The position numbers were made by a program, and so were the translations under genes. The notes beneath the pieces were generated by a model. It was not told where the DNA came from. It made no database searches and saw only the letters and a program-made list of their open reading frames with translations. A DNA stretch of 64,000 nt from Anseranas semipalmata. Taxonomy: Eukaryota > Chordata > Aves > Anseriformes > Anseranatidae. Location of the stretch: positions 975,173 through 1,039,172 of the forward strand of contig VXAA01003837.1 of NCBI GenBank assembly GCA_013399115.1, in the 5' to 3' direction. Positions 22,152 through 33,480 of this stretch are shown here, in pieces. The stretch's first letter is position 1; every line of letters starts with the position of its first letter.

Positions 22152-25100
22152 GTGAGCCACTTGCTTGCCATCAGTGTGGTGGCATCTGAGGAGTGCAGGG
22201 AGGTCACTCAGGTCCCCACCTTGCACCATCAGGTCACGTTGAGAACTCTCCTTGAGACTCTGCAGACAGTACTCACCTCCACCATGCTCTCTTATTTGCC
22301 ATACAATCCAAGATGAATCAGCCACCCTTCTGTTTATTTTTTCTCCCCCTGCCTGTTGTTTTTGGCACTTCTCAAGGCCTTTTAACCTTCCACTTTGCTT
22401 TTAGTCAAGGTCTGTGTTGTCCTGGCCAAGTAGCAGTTATGAATGTACACACTGGGATGATTATTGCCTCCTTATATACCTTTCTAACTGTTATTTATCC
22501 AATGGGTGAACAATATTGGGTTAGATTGTGCAATATCCAACCGCAAAACAAAACAAAACAAAACTCCCAAGGAAAAAAACATCCCTCTATTGTGCTCTGG
22601 TCCATCCCTCCCAGCTGGAAGAGCTTGTATAAACCTGAGTAGTGGTAAAGGATGTGTTACCTTTGAGACGTGATTTGCACCGACTGAATCTGTGGCCAGC
22701 TTGCTCCATGTCAGGCACCAGACCAAGCTAGTCATGTCTGGGAGCCCAAGGAAGCCATCACCCAAAATGGAAAAAGACAGGAGTTATTTTGTCTGGAACA
22801 GCAACAGAAAATGGAAGGTCCTAAATCCTACTTTCTGGAGGTAGAAATGGACTGGGGAAGGTGATGGAGTTTTAAGAGCAGTGTCCACTCTTTTACTGGT
22901 TCTGCAGTGGAAGAAGAGTGGCCTTTGCTAGACCTCCTGCCCCCCTCTCTCTTGTTAAATCACTTTCTTCACTCCCTTGCAGCCTTGCAGCCAGATCTCA
23001 GATCTCTTTGGAAGCAAACCTCCAAATTACAAATAGATGGAGTTTCCTATCCCCAAAGTCTGTTCCTTGAGGCTGACTTGCTCTTTGCTATATGAAGAGA
23101 ATTTGGTTCTTCATATCAGTTCTTGCTCATACTTATATTGTTGTGTGAACTGAAAGGGAGGGGAGGGCACTGACTCTTCTCTCCAGTAAGGTCCTTTACA
23201 CCCTGGGGGCAGCATCACAGGTTGTTTCTGTACAGGGTAATGTATTTCATGTCCATATCTGAGCCTTTTTGCTTTGCAAGAGCACTGTAAAGGGGGAGAG
23301 CTGGAGCTTGCACTTGTTCAAAATTAAGCATAAAACATTGAATAGGAAGAAAAAATGTGACTGTACCAGTGCTACAACTGATGGATTATTTGCTTTCCAG
23401 CCTTCAAAAGCATTCAGTTGGATTTGGGGAAAGGAGGAAAGGTCTGTGTGTGTGCTTGTGTCTGTGAGATGGTGCTGGGGTCAGGAGAGCACTGGAGAGA
23501 GATGAATTCCCTGACCCTCTTCTCTGGAATCTTAATAACGTGTTAAGTTATTGTGCAGTGGAGGAATGCAATTAACACAGCGGCCAAATCCTCCTCCAGC
23601 AGGTCATTACTGCATTAGTAAATGGCGGCTGTTAAGGCACACAACATCCCTAAACATACCAGAGGGGCTGCTGGCCCAACAGGACCCAGGATTGATGAGA
23701 AAACTCCCACTGCTCTCTCCCCTTCTCCGTCCACTTTTCATTATTGCTTTTCTGATCAAACATGCGACCACATCCTTCCCCATCCTCCCCCGTACCCTGT
23801 TCCTGAGGTACACTCCCAGGAGGCCTCTGTGGCAAATCAAATCACAACCCACCGAGAGGTGTCTGTGACGGATGCAAAAGCAACCTCCAGCTGTGAGGAA
23901 CTTAGCCCGCCAGTGGGAAGCCTCCCCGGCAAAGGCAAGGGGCAGAAGCGAGGCATGGAGATGTGCTCCGTGGTGACTGAGGAGGCAGAGGCAGGCTGCT
24001 GCATGCCTGGGGCTCACCCGCTTGCTGTTTTAGGCTGCTGTGTTATAGGGAAATTGCTATTGCTCCTGCAGAGCCAGTCTCTGCTGAGAGCACAAAACCA
24101 GGGGAGCAGTATGGGCTCATGTCATTCCTTCCCCTGCCAAAACACCCTACCCGGGGGCTTGCTTGAGGTGCAAGTTAGCAGCGCTCTGCTTCTCAGGCTC
24201 AGTGAAAAGCAGGGAAGAGGCTTCTCCATGGAAGTCACTGGACATAAATTGGCCCTGTGGTTTCCCGAGTCTGACAAATGTTGCCATGCTTTGTTCAGCT
24301 CCTGTAGTCTCCTGTATTAGCCTCAGCAGCTCCAGAGAAGCCTGATGAACCCTTTAAGACTGTATAATAAATGTTTTTTAATTTTGCATGTTTTAAGTAA
24401 TTCTGAATATTTTGGAACTGTTCTAGTTAGAATAAATGCAACCTGGCTTCTTTTTCCCATGCTAAAACATAACAGCCTGAGGTTAGCCATAAAACTAATG
24501 AGAAAACCAGTGTCTTGCTCATGGTAAAGACATTCTGCACACCTAACTCAGGATGGTGCCTGCCCCTGCTAACTGATGATATGTTTTTAATCCAGACACC
24601 TTGTTTAGATACTGTGGCCCCATCAACATTATCCTAAGTGTCCTCTACCCATAATGAGCGAACCTTTCTCCCCTCCAAAGTGCCAACTATTAGAGCCATT
24701 CCAGCAAGCCTCAGGATGTCATGCCACCAGAACTAATCATGTGAGCTCTTCATGGAGAGCACACAGATGACAGTCACTGTTAGTATTTCTCCTTTTCACC
24801 AAGAGCTGGCTCTAACAGAAATCTGATTCTTTTGCTAAGATACAAACTGAACCCAGAAATCCTACAACAAAACACAATACCTTCTCACAAGACAAATAAA
24901 AACACAAGGACAGACTGAAAAAGCAGGTCTTCTAGATTATGGCATTCTTATCCCATCTATGTCTTCAAACAAGTGCAGGTATCACTAGTAATCATTGTTC
25001 ATCCAAGACTGTTGCAAAGCAAATACTCCAGATTTGTTATTGAGTGTGCCCAGCAAATGTGCTTATCTGCAGTAGCAAAGTGCTTATGTTCCACAGGCAG

Positions 25101-25199
25101 GAACCTGTGAATTAGAGACCATAGTACGTGCTTATAAATAAATAAATAGAACTATACTTTAAAACATATGAAATACTGATTATTTTTTTAACCAGAGTA
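22152..25199. other. Non-coding block; contains long uncharacterised frames
   Basis: Unique DNA. A (CAAAA)n array lies at 22544-22563. A GC-richer stretch at about 23600-24320 is open in two directions (next entry). No repeat family was recognised. AT-rich sequence with AAATAAATAAATA lies near 25136-25148. Confidence 0.5.
23622..24320 (+). other. 232-codon open frame, no recognised product
   Basis: ATG-to-stop frame in GC-richer DNA. Composition is Ser, Leu, Pro, Cys and Gly rich. A proline-rich patch lies near residue 54 and a Leu-rich stretch (LLLLLQSQSLL) near residue 146. There is no signal peptide and no known domain. The start context is poor (T at -3). The opposite strand is open for 136 codons over 23607-24017, typical of chance openness. 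Listed because of its length only. Confidence 0.15.
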
Positions 25200-25660
25200 C
25201 TGTTTCCAGCTTTTCAGCATTAGACACTATGTTTGTATGGCTATGCAAATTATTCCTCATAGAGAGTTTACAAATTTCACGTTCATTATTAATAGTGCTA
25301 TGAGTTTTTCCTCTTCCTGTTTGGTTCTATCTGTAGTGCTTGGGTAATGCATAATTAATGTTAACTGCTTGTGCTCTGGCCGCTGTGCCAGTTTACATTA
25401 GGATATTTTTCCATGTCTTTTGTCTCTGGATGTTGGAAATCGGTATTCAATGGGAATGAAATAGCCAGATTACTTTGTGCTGCTCTTTCCAGGCCTTTCA
25501 TCTTCCTGACTGAAACGATGCTGGTGGATTAAATCACTAACCTCTCACCTTTTGCAGACTTGGGTTCAAAAATGTGTTTAAGTGCCAAGCTTTGACAAGT
25601 TTGGTAATTTCCCTTTGGGCCAGGTCTTGTCTACAATCTATTGATGATACAGTCAGGCTG
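25200..25660. promoter_or_regulatory. Candidate conserved enhancer with POU octamer and TAATTA sites
   Basis: A perfect octamer, ATGCAAAT, lies at 25243-25250, followed by a GTTCATTATTAATAG word and by GCATAATTAATGTTAAC near 25348-25364. The block is complex, AT-rich, repeat-free and lacks open frames. This is the strongest enhancer-like motif cluster seen in the window, but conservation cannot be judged from the sequence alone. A T run follows at 25683-25699. Confidence 0.3.
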
Positions 25661-27739
25661 GTTAGGGCTGTGATTCTTCAGTGTTTTTTTTTTTTTTTTA
25701 AACCACAGCAGTCCCAGATAAATGGAAGTATAGAAACAGAAACCTCTTAAAAAGTGCCTTTCCTAATGAAATGTATTTCTTTCAGGAAACTGTTGTAAAC
25801 TAGAATAGCAAAAATCATAGTAGCAGCTCTGTCTACATGTCCAGACAAACAATTCCCTTTAGTGCAGACTTAACCTTCCAGGCCGATTGGATTATTTTAT
25901 AATAGCCACCAGTTTAGATTAATTGGCAGTCTCCACATAGGTTGTTAGAGCAATAGGACAAGGATGCATGTGTGGTTGCAGCAACAACGATGGAGGGAAG
26001 TTTCAGGTGAGGACAGAAATGCTTTGATCAAACCGCCTGCACCAGCAAACCTGCTCCCTGCTTGTGGGGCCAAGCTGTTCCTCCTTGCACAACGTGGGAT
26101 TGCAGCCTCTATCTGCTGAATGCATCTCCCAAAGGTGCAAACACCCACTGCTCAAGAAAAAGCAAGAAACTCTGCTTCTTAGCGAAGAATGTCAGCACAG
26201 ATGAAACAAGGAGAGAGAAAACCCAGCCCTGTCACTCTCTGAAATGGAGCTTCACCCATCCTCTCTCTTAAGGTCCAGGGAAATTGCAGTCTGCCCTCTG
26301 TGTTGAAGCAAAATGATCACAGAAACATTAAACCCTGGAACCACCTTTTCACTGAGACATTTCCAAGGCAGCAGCTTTTCTCCCCTGTCAAACCACCAAG
26401 GTTGCTAATAAAACTTTGGGCTGTTCGTATCCTGATGGCTGAAGTCCCATAGACTTGCGACAGGCTGATAGATCTAGATGGCACCAGCATCCCTATGTGT
26501 TAAACCAGTTATTAAACAGAAGTTCATGATGGAGCAACTGTGTGGTAATGGGAGATCTGAATATAGTAGCTTCAAACCAGTCCCACCTACCGCTGCTTGG
26601 TGAGGCATCAGGATGAAATAACACCGATTTTTGTAAAATTCATTTACTGGGACAAAGTTCTGCATGCTCTGTAGCCCTAAGGGAAGAAAAGACAGAGGAG
26701 CTCATGCCCAGAACACGGCAAGACCCCATTTCTGCAGACCAAAGGGCTCTGCACACTTCTTTTTAACCTGAATTCATGAGCTGAGACCTCTGCCATATAT
26801 TCAAAAGCAGGGTTCAGTGTAGAATAAAGTAGCATAATATAATATTGTATTTGTAAAATAGGATATTGAATGTGATTTGATTGCAGCTTAAAGGATTTTA
26901 AAAGTTCCAGTCTTATATCTGTCATTTATTTAAATGATATACTTTTGCTTTTGCTTAATAATAGCAGACTTTTGTGTCATTTATGTCCCAGCAAGTGTTG
27001 CAACATACTTTGCAGGTTCTCTTGCTCTAGCAAAATGGGTTTGGGGGGATCTTGTAACTTTATGCACTTGTAAAACAACAGTAAAAGTAAGTTTCATCTC
27101 CTCTCTACCCTCAAGTAAAAAAAAATAATAATAATCGTGAAAACATTCCCAAGTACCTTTCAGAGACGTAAGTCTGTTCTTTTGAATACCTGAATGTGCA
27201 GAAACCAGCTGGATTGGAGGTTGTCTTATTTTAGATTACCATTTGTCTTTGTTCAAATCTCTGGGTCAGCTTTGCAGGTATAAACTCAGCTTTGGGAGAC
27301 TTTTCCTTCAGTGGTGCCATCCCAGCCTCATGCTACATGGGCATAAGCAAAGCCCTTATGGTTATCTGTGCCTTCTCTCCTTGTCTCTCTCCCTTACTGT
27401 CCATGTCATGTTTGCTCAATTTACTACACAACAAGTATTTCCACTTCCAGCAGGGTCAAGTGAGCTCATAAAAAAAATCTGTCTGCCTCCATGCATCACC
27501 ACTACGAGTGCCCATCAGGCCCAAATCAGTTTGTTTTCTGTTGCCGAGCGATAGGTGATGGTGTATATAGGAGACAGGGGTTAATCCACAGGGTTGAGAG
27601 AGTATCAACCACATGTTTTAACTAGCAAAGGGGAGCACCGATTGCTGGGAAGCTGGTGAGTCAGCGGCGAATGTCTGTGTGTGTGTAGGTGTGTGCGAGA
27701 GAACGAGAGGCATACCCAGGCGTACACGCTGAATTACTC
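25661..27739. other. Non-coding block, nothing identified
   Basis: Unique DNA. Simple A/TAA-rich sequence lies at 27117-27135. Open frames up to 103 codons (27243-27554) carry no recognisable motif. Confidence 0.5.
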
Positions 27740-27812
27740 AGGACCAGATTTATTTGGCTGCAAGTGGATGCAGCTCCCACTGAAATCAAGGAAAAATTAT
27801 TCTGTCCTCTTG
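27740..27812. repeat. Possible worn amniote repeat (CCCACTGAAATCAAGG type)
   Basis: GGACCAGATTTATTTGGC is followed by GCAGCTCCCACTGAAATCAA. These resemble the 'CCAGATTTTTAAAGG...' and 'ACTCCCATTGAAATCAATGG' words of an old palindromic repeat common in turtles and birds. Weak call by eye. Confidence 0.3.
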
Positions 27813-28639
27813 GCCAAATGCGCTTTTGTTGAGCACTGCCTTGCCTTATGCTGAGGATGCTTCTGGGCCTCTGTCAGGATGCATCATGGCAAAGCTGATA
27901 TGGGGAATGGGACATTTCTGTTTTTCGAAGGAGTCATTTTATATCTGTAACATGTGATTCTATTGCTTATGGCTGATCTTTGCCTGCTGGCCTCCCTATG
28001 AGAACTTAAATTCTTCCTAAACCCCCTAAAATATGGATTGGCAAAGCTCCAAGATCTTCATTTCATGAACAGTTTTGCTTTTGTTTCTTGCTGTCATGAT
28101 ATTGAGACCTTTTCAACATTTCTCTGAAAAAGTCACGTATTCTGACCAAGCTATAACCCGGTACCTTGAATGTTCCCAGGGGATGAAGAAGTTGTGGGTT
28201 TAGGCACCTTTAATTCATTCCTTCTTTTTTCTTCCCATAGTGTAACTACCCCAAGTGGAGCTTCTGGAGGTACAATTTTGTTTAATGACACTGCCACGCA
28301 TGCCATTATTGCTCATATCATAGCTTGGTGTCATCCAAACTTGTTCCACTTGCTTTTTTGCCCTGTCCATCAGGAAGCACAATATTACCCTGAGCCAGGC
28401 TATTAAGGGATTTGCATGCCACCTCACTCATTTTAAGAAAGAATCTGGTTCCTTTGATGCACCCATTGAATTTTTAATCTTGGGGTCAATAGATGAAACA
28501 TGGCGCTAAGAACAGCTCATACATATAACTGTAAAGGAAATGTAAATGTGGTTCTATGCTCCCCTTCCTGCCCAACTGTGGTATTCGAATACTTCATAAA
28601 TGTTATTCTGTGTGTCCTTCTAGCACACCTCTCAGCTGA
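27813..28639. other. Non-coding block, nothing identified
   Basis: Unique sequence. The acceptor-like pyrimidine tract ending TCCCATAG near 28240 is followed by only a short open stretch before a weak GT, which is not enough for an exon call. Confidence 0.5.
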
Positions 28640-28720
28640 GGAAGATAGTATTCTCATTTTAGAGGTAGGAACTCAAGGTACAGAGGAACCATGTCACTTC
28701 ACGGTCACCCAGGAGGTCCT
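28640..28720 (-). repeat. MIR/L2-like ancient relic
   Basis: The plus strand reads AGATAGTATTCTCATTTTAG, then GGTAGGAACTCAAGGTACAG, AGGAACCATGTCACTTCACG and GTCACCCAGGAGGTC. This follows the antisense MIR core ('CCCATTTTACAGATGAGGAAACTGAGGCACAGAGAGGTTAAGTGACTTGCCCAAGGTCAC') word by word across about 80 bases, so the relic lies on the minus strand. Confidence 0.6.
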
Positions 28721-29160
28721 TCTTGGAATGATGAACCAAGCTTTGGCTTCCTCAGCACCCACTCCATTGTCCTTCCCCTCTGGAAATACATGTAAATATC
28801 TGCCTTTAAAAATGAAACACTGACAAAACACACAAGAAGCTCCTTTTCCAGTATAGACAAGCCATTGAACAGGCATCACCCTGCCCCATAAACCCGTGAC
28901 TGTGTGAGGAGCCTGGATCTGTGGCAGATACGGCACAGCTTATCTCTGGGTTGGCAATTACCTGGGTGGCACCAATGGGTGCTGGAGGAGGCTGAGCCTG
29001 TGGCTGGGGTGTGGCGTTCCTAGAACGTGCTGGCTGAATTGGGAAAACCAGCCATGCCCTCCGGTGTAGGTGCTTCTTGAAGCACTATATTTCAGGGAGG
29101 TGTCAGAGACAGACTAGCAGCCTGCTCCTCCCAAAACATGTCTGAGTCTGTCTCCTCCTG
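28721..29160. other. Non-coding block, nothing identified
   Basis: Unique DNA of moderate GC leading up to the possible promoter at 29170. No open frame of note. Confidence 0.5.
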
Positions 29161-29210
29161 GAGAAGGGATATAAAAGGGCAGCTGCAGTAGGCAGCTGAC
29201 TTTTAGCAGG
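29160..29210 (+). promoter_or_regulatory. Possible TATA-box core promoter
   Basis: A consensus-like TATAAAAG lies at 29170-29177 in GC-richer surroundings, with start sites expected near 29198-29205. Two CAGCTG E-boxes follow (29180-29185 and 29193-29198). No CpG island, no obvious first exon and no donor were found downstream. It could also be a chance match or the remnant of a mobile-element promoter. Confidence 0.25.
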
Positions 29211-30904
29211 CAACACTGTGCAAATCAGACCTTCTTGGGTTACAAAAGGCAAATTTGCTACAAGCAGAAGAAGGGTTTCCCTTGCATGAGAAGCTCCCTA
29301 CTGCAGCACTCCGAGCTTGAGGATATGCCGTGCATTAACCAGCATGTTGGGTTTAACCCTGGCTCCCAGAGATATAATTAATTAATTACAAAGGAACTTC
29401 AGCTTTCCTGTAAAAAGACAAACCTCCCCCCCTCCCCCTCAACTTTCCAGCCCTCCTGTGGTGTTCCTAATGTCCCTTAGGCCTCAAAACTCTGAAAGAA
29501 AAGAGTGAAATTTCTCATGTTCTTTTTTTTTTTTTTTTTAATAACAATACATCTCCTGATTTTCTGAAACTTGACTCATACTGGTTGAATTTATGGGGCT
29601 AACAGTGTTGGGGTCCTTACCTTTCACGGTGGGGTTGAAAAATTACTTGTTGGTGCTTAAAAAGCAATTGCACCATCGAGCACAGGAGACTTCCTTTAAG
29701 AAGTGCTTGGGGGAGGGTTTGGAGAGAAAGAGAGCTTTTCTGCTTTCTGCTTGTTTTGGTTTGTGAGTCTCTCTTATCAATGTGCATCAGACCTGTGTTT
29801 ATTGAATCTCCACCAGTCGCTGAGATCTGTGGCATGATTAACAAGAGATGCATGCAGGGAGTGGAGAGGGTGGCTTAGCAAAGGGGAGGTGCCTGGGGCA
29901 AGGATGTAATGATTTTCTTGTCCTTTCCACAGAAGGAACGCACACATCGAGTGTTTGTACAGCACCCAGTGCAGTGAAGCCCTGATGTGGTGAGAGCCTT
30001 CTGACTAATATATTCGGAGTGATAAAAGTGACTACTATCTGCTAATGAGAGTGGTGGGGATGAAAAATGAGTCCTTATTTTCATCATTTTCCAGGAATGC
30101 AGTTCCTTCTGGCTACCCAGGAGTTCATCTACCATCCAGCTGCTGTGTGGGCTGTGACTGAGCATGTGATTAGGAGAACAGGGGAGATATCTGGTTCCTC
30201 AACACCTTCTAAATGTAAAAACGGTATATTTGGATACATGATATAGGTATCTTCAGATATGCCGACCTCAATGATATACTTTCTGAAAAAAATAATAATA
30301 ATAAAAAAACAACAGTAGGGTTCCCTGTGAATTTAAAATAGGTCTTTAGGAAACAGTCAAAAATCTTTGGGTTCTAGTGCTATGTTCAACCAGGGCAGGA
30401 ATGTACACAAGGGACAGAAGTTGGTGTTCAGTCATCAGTGTATTCCTTATATTCTGGGGTTTGAGGAGATCTTTGGCTTGCATGGCTCTTTTAAAACACA
30501 GAGCTTTCAAATCTGCAGAGACCAACAATAACAGAAGTCAACTAAACCTTTGACTAGAGACAGAGCCTTGCACCAGACCTAGGAATATAGGTCTTATGAA
30601 CTCTCTGTCACGATAGCAGCCCTTCATGTGTCTGTTCTTCCAGGACATCTCTCAGTTGTCTTTTGATTCATTTCTTTAGAAGAATATGGCCTTGAAGTTC
30701 CTAAGACTTGGTGCTATAAAATTCAATAGAAAATGAAAATGATTTGCTAGAATCTCTTTTACAGTGTAGAACAAGGAAGAATCAACCTATAAAAAACCTG
30801 TGTTGCTTCTAAAGATGGGATGAGAACCAAAGCCCTGGCATAAAATAAAAGGACACATCTTGAAATAAAACAAACATGTAATTAAGAGTTTGAATGTATC
30901 AGCA
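29211..30904. other. Non-coding block with simple repeats
   Basis: Contains TAATTAATTAATTA at about 29374-29387, a T run at 29523-29539 and A/TAA-rich sequence at 30286-30309. Minus-strand frames of 60-96 codons show no recognised motif. Confidence 0.5.
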
Positions 30905-31060
30905 ATCAGCTGATGCCACCCAAGTGTTCAGTGATGTACTTAGGCACCAGTGAAGACTCAATCATTACGTGTCAGAACATTACGTAATAATTTTAATGTG
31001 GCTTAAAAATATCTCAGCAGACGTGTAATGTAAAGGAATTAATTACAACACCAATTCATG
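30905..31060. promoter_or_regulatory. Motif cluster with palindromic bZIP site
   Basis: The palindrome ATCAGCTGAT (30905-30914) contains an E-box. ATTACGTG (30964-30971) is a half-site followed by the perfect palindrome ATTACGTAAT (30979-30988), which is the optimal site for PAR-bZIP/E4BP4 and C/EBP-like factors. A GGAATTAATTACAA homeodomain word follows near 31035. No open frame. Regulatory function is inferred from motifs only. Confidence 0.3.
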
Positions 31061-33400
31061 TTTGAAAAACTCAGAGATAGAGCAGCTTTCTATTTTGTTT
31101 TAAATTTAAACCAGAAGGGAGGAAATCAGAGATATAATGAATTATCCTGTCACCAAATTTTGTGTATATAGGTGTTCTGATTGTACTTTCTCCTGTAAAC
31201 AGCTCCCACTTATCATGGTCAGGAGGAAGATGCTGGGCCATGAATTTTCTAAGAAGCCCACAAAACCATGATGTACTCTCCCCAGAGCAGACTGATTTCT
31301 GATCTTGGGTCCTTCCTCTGTTTTCTTGGAAATTAAAGTCAATCAGAAGATCTAGGATGTATTACTTGCTTTGAAATAGTGACGGAGCAGGGAGACAGTC
31401 TGGGCAGTGCTGGATGGAAACGAAAACATGAACCAATACTTAAAAACAAGACACTGGAAACTATGACAGAATCAATGTTTTGCGATACTGGAGTTGCACA
31501 ATTAGGACAGACTTAATTTTCAGCTGCTTTATCAATGTGAACAGAAGTTTCAATTTGGTTGTTTAGATATGTAATCTGCAGTGAATATATCTATAATTTA
31601 GATTTTGGCAGAAATAGTCTTTTTTTTTTTTTTTAAACACTGAAGTCAGTACATACGTTTAAAAGAAGAAAATTAGAAGAAATGAAGTTCAAATAGAATT
31701 TTGTGGATAAGAAGGACTAACCTGTTCAGAAATCATTGTTGCATTCTAATTTCTTATATATCTTGTGAGTACAGAAAGATTAACTTTGTATTTAAATAAC
31801 AAAAGAGTAACACAAATGCACAAATCTTGCAATAAGGAGATGTAAAGTCACAGTGTCACAGAACAACTACTATTTCTTGTATCAAGAGGCTGCCTTAAAT
31901 TAGAAAGCCAATGTTAGACAGCTTTGTCACTGCCTTTTCACAAATGAACTATGCCTCACCTCTAGCACAACACTATTATTTCCCACATCATTCCACTTTC
32001 TCAGCTAAATGAGCCACTATATAATAATCATATTTAGTCACTATACAATATTTTTCTTCCCATGTTAACAGCAAGAAAAGCTAAAACAGAGTTTGAGGCT
32101 AACATTTTCCGGAGAGACTTCTCATTCTGGAAAATTAAGGTTTCTAGCATGAGGGAACCTTGGATTGATTTTCTGAAGACGTGAGTACCTACAGCCTTAT
32201 GTTGACCACATTTTCCAGTTATGAATTGTCAAATGTGTTTTCTCAATTTGAAAAGCTCTTGGCCTAATTTTTAGAAACTGCTGAATACCCAACTCTGGAA
32301 AAATTGGGCTCCACTAAAGCCACTGATCTCCTCTCCCCAACAGTTGCTTTTGAAAATCTTGGCAATGGACTTCAATTCAAGTTATTGAAATCCCCAACAG
32401 CAACCACATGCCTTCAGATTTCTGATGAGAAACTGTGTTTTCTGGAGTTGGCATATGGTCCATTGCTTTTGCTACTTTCAATAATTGCATCCCAAAAACT
32501 TCAATTATAGTGGGGTGTTTTTGATTAATGAGGGGTAATTTTCCCAGGACTCAGCTGACCAATACTTCCCAACTCCCAGTGTATCTTTGTTCTTGGTGAA
32601 ATATCTATCAGGTTTACAGTCAACCAGCTCTACAACTGGACTTCCTTCCATTCTTTTTGATATTGCACTGGACAACATTGGCAACACTCTTTAGGAATAT
32701 TAGGAGACATCTCTCAAGTATATCACAGGAAGCCTTGAAATATTTGAACAGAAAGATGCAAATAAGATCATTGTGGTTCTTGCAGAATTCCCTCAGGGGA
32801 GCCAGGGTATCATATGCTCAGTCATTGCAAAATTGAAACAATTCTTCCTGCAGATATGGAACACATCTGAAAGTAACAGGTTTTCAAGGAACTTTCTCTT
32901 CTTTTCCACTTAAATGCAGTTATTAAAAAAAAAAAAAAAAAAAGACTGCAAAGATTCCATAATGTGACTGTTACTTATCCTTCTTATCAATTTCAGCTCA
33001 ACTTCTTCTAATTTTACAGGCCAAAGGATGATATACAGAGACAAAAGTCCTGCAAACTCCTCCTGAGACATGGAAATCAAAATATATATTTTGCTTGTTC
33101 ACAATATAACTTCAGCAACTAAAACATAGATGGTGATTCTACCTCTAGCATGGAAAACAGATCATGGCAATTTACATTTTACCTTTCCAAATCCTTTTGC
33201 AAATGTTAATTAATATATTCTTACAAGACTCAGAGTACAGGAAGAAATAGGTAGTATCCCTTTCAAAAACTGTCCAGACAATAAGAAAAGACTTCCTCTG
33301 GCTGAAATAGGACTTGGATAATGCGTAAGATGGAGGAAATGGAAGATGACTATAGCTTGCTTTACCAGGCAGCCAGAAAAAGAACATAGATTCCCTCCTC
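31061..33400. other. Non-coding block with poly-A and poly-T runs
   Basis: AT-rich unique DNA. A T run lies at 31619-31634 and an A run at about 32925-32943. No repeat body is recognisable beside either. Open frames are all under 70 codons. Confidence 0.5.
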
Positions 33401-33430
33401 TCCCCCCTGCCCCCCCCCCCCCCCCTTTTT
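33401..33430. repeat. Poly-C tract
   Basis: Sixteen consecutive C (33410-33425) after a C6 run, so the minus strand carries a G16 run. Such tracts form G-quadruplexes and are hard to sequence, which fits the assembly gap about 20 bases away. Confidence 0.95.
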
Positions 33431-33446
33431 TTCTCCCCTTGAGGAA

Positions 33447-33460
33447 NNNNNNNNNNNNNN
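33447..33460. other. Assembly gap (14 N)
   Basis: Fourteen undetermined bases. The sequence before the gap (TTTTTTCTCCCCTTGAGGAA) closely resembles that after it (TTTTTTCCCCTGAGGAAAAG). The gap therefore sits within or between copies of a short tandem repeat, and its true length is unknown. Confidence 0.98.
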
Positions 33461-33480
33461 TTTTTTCCCCTGAGGAAAAG

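Noticed and set aside
28221..28290. Pyrimidine tract ending CCCATAG followed by TGTAAC as an exon boundary
   Set aside because: The next GT gives a segment of only about 29 bases with no recognised product or downstream exon.
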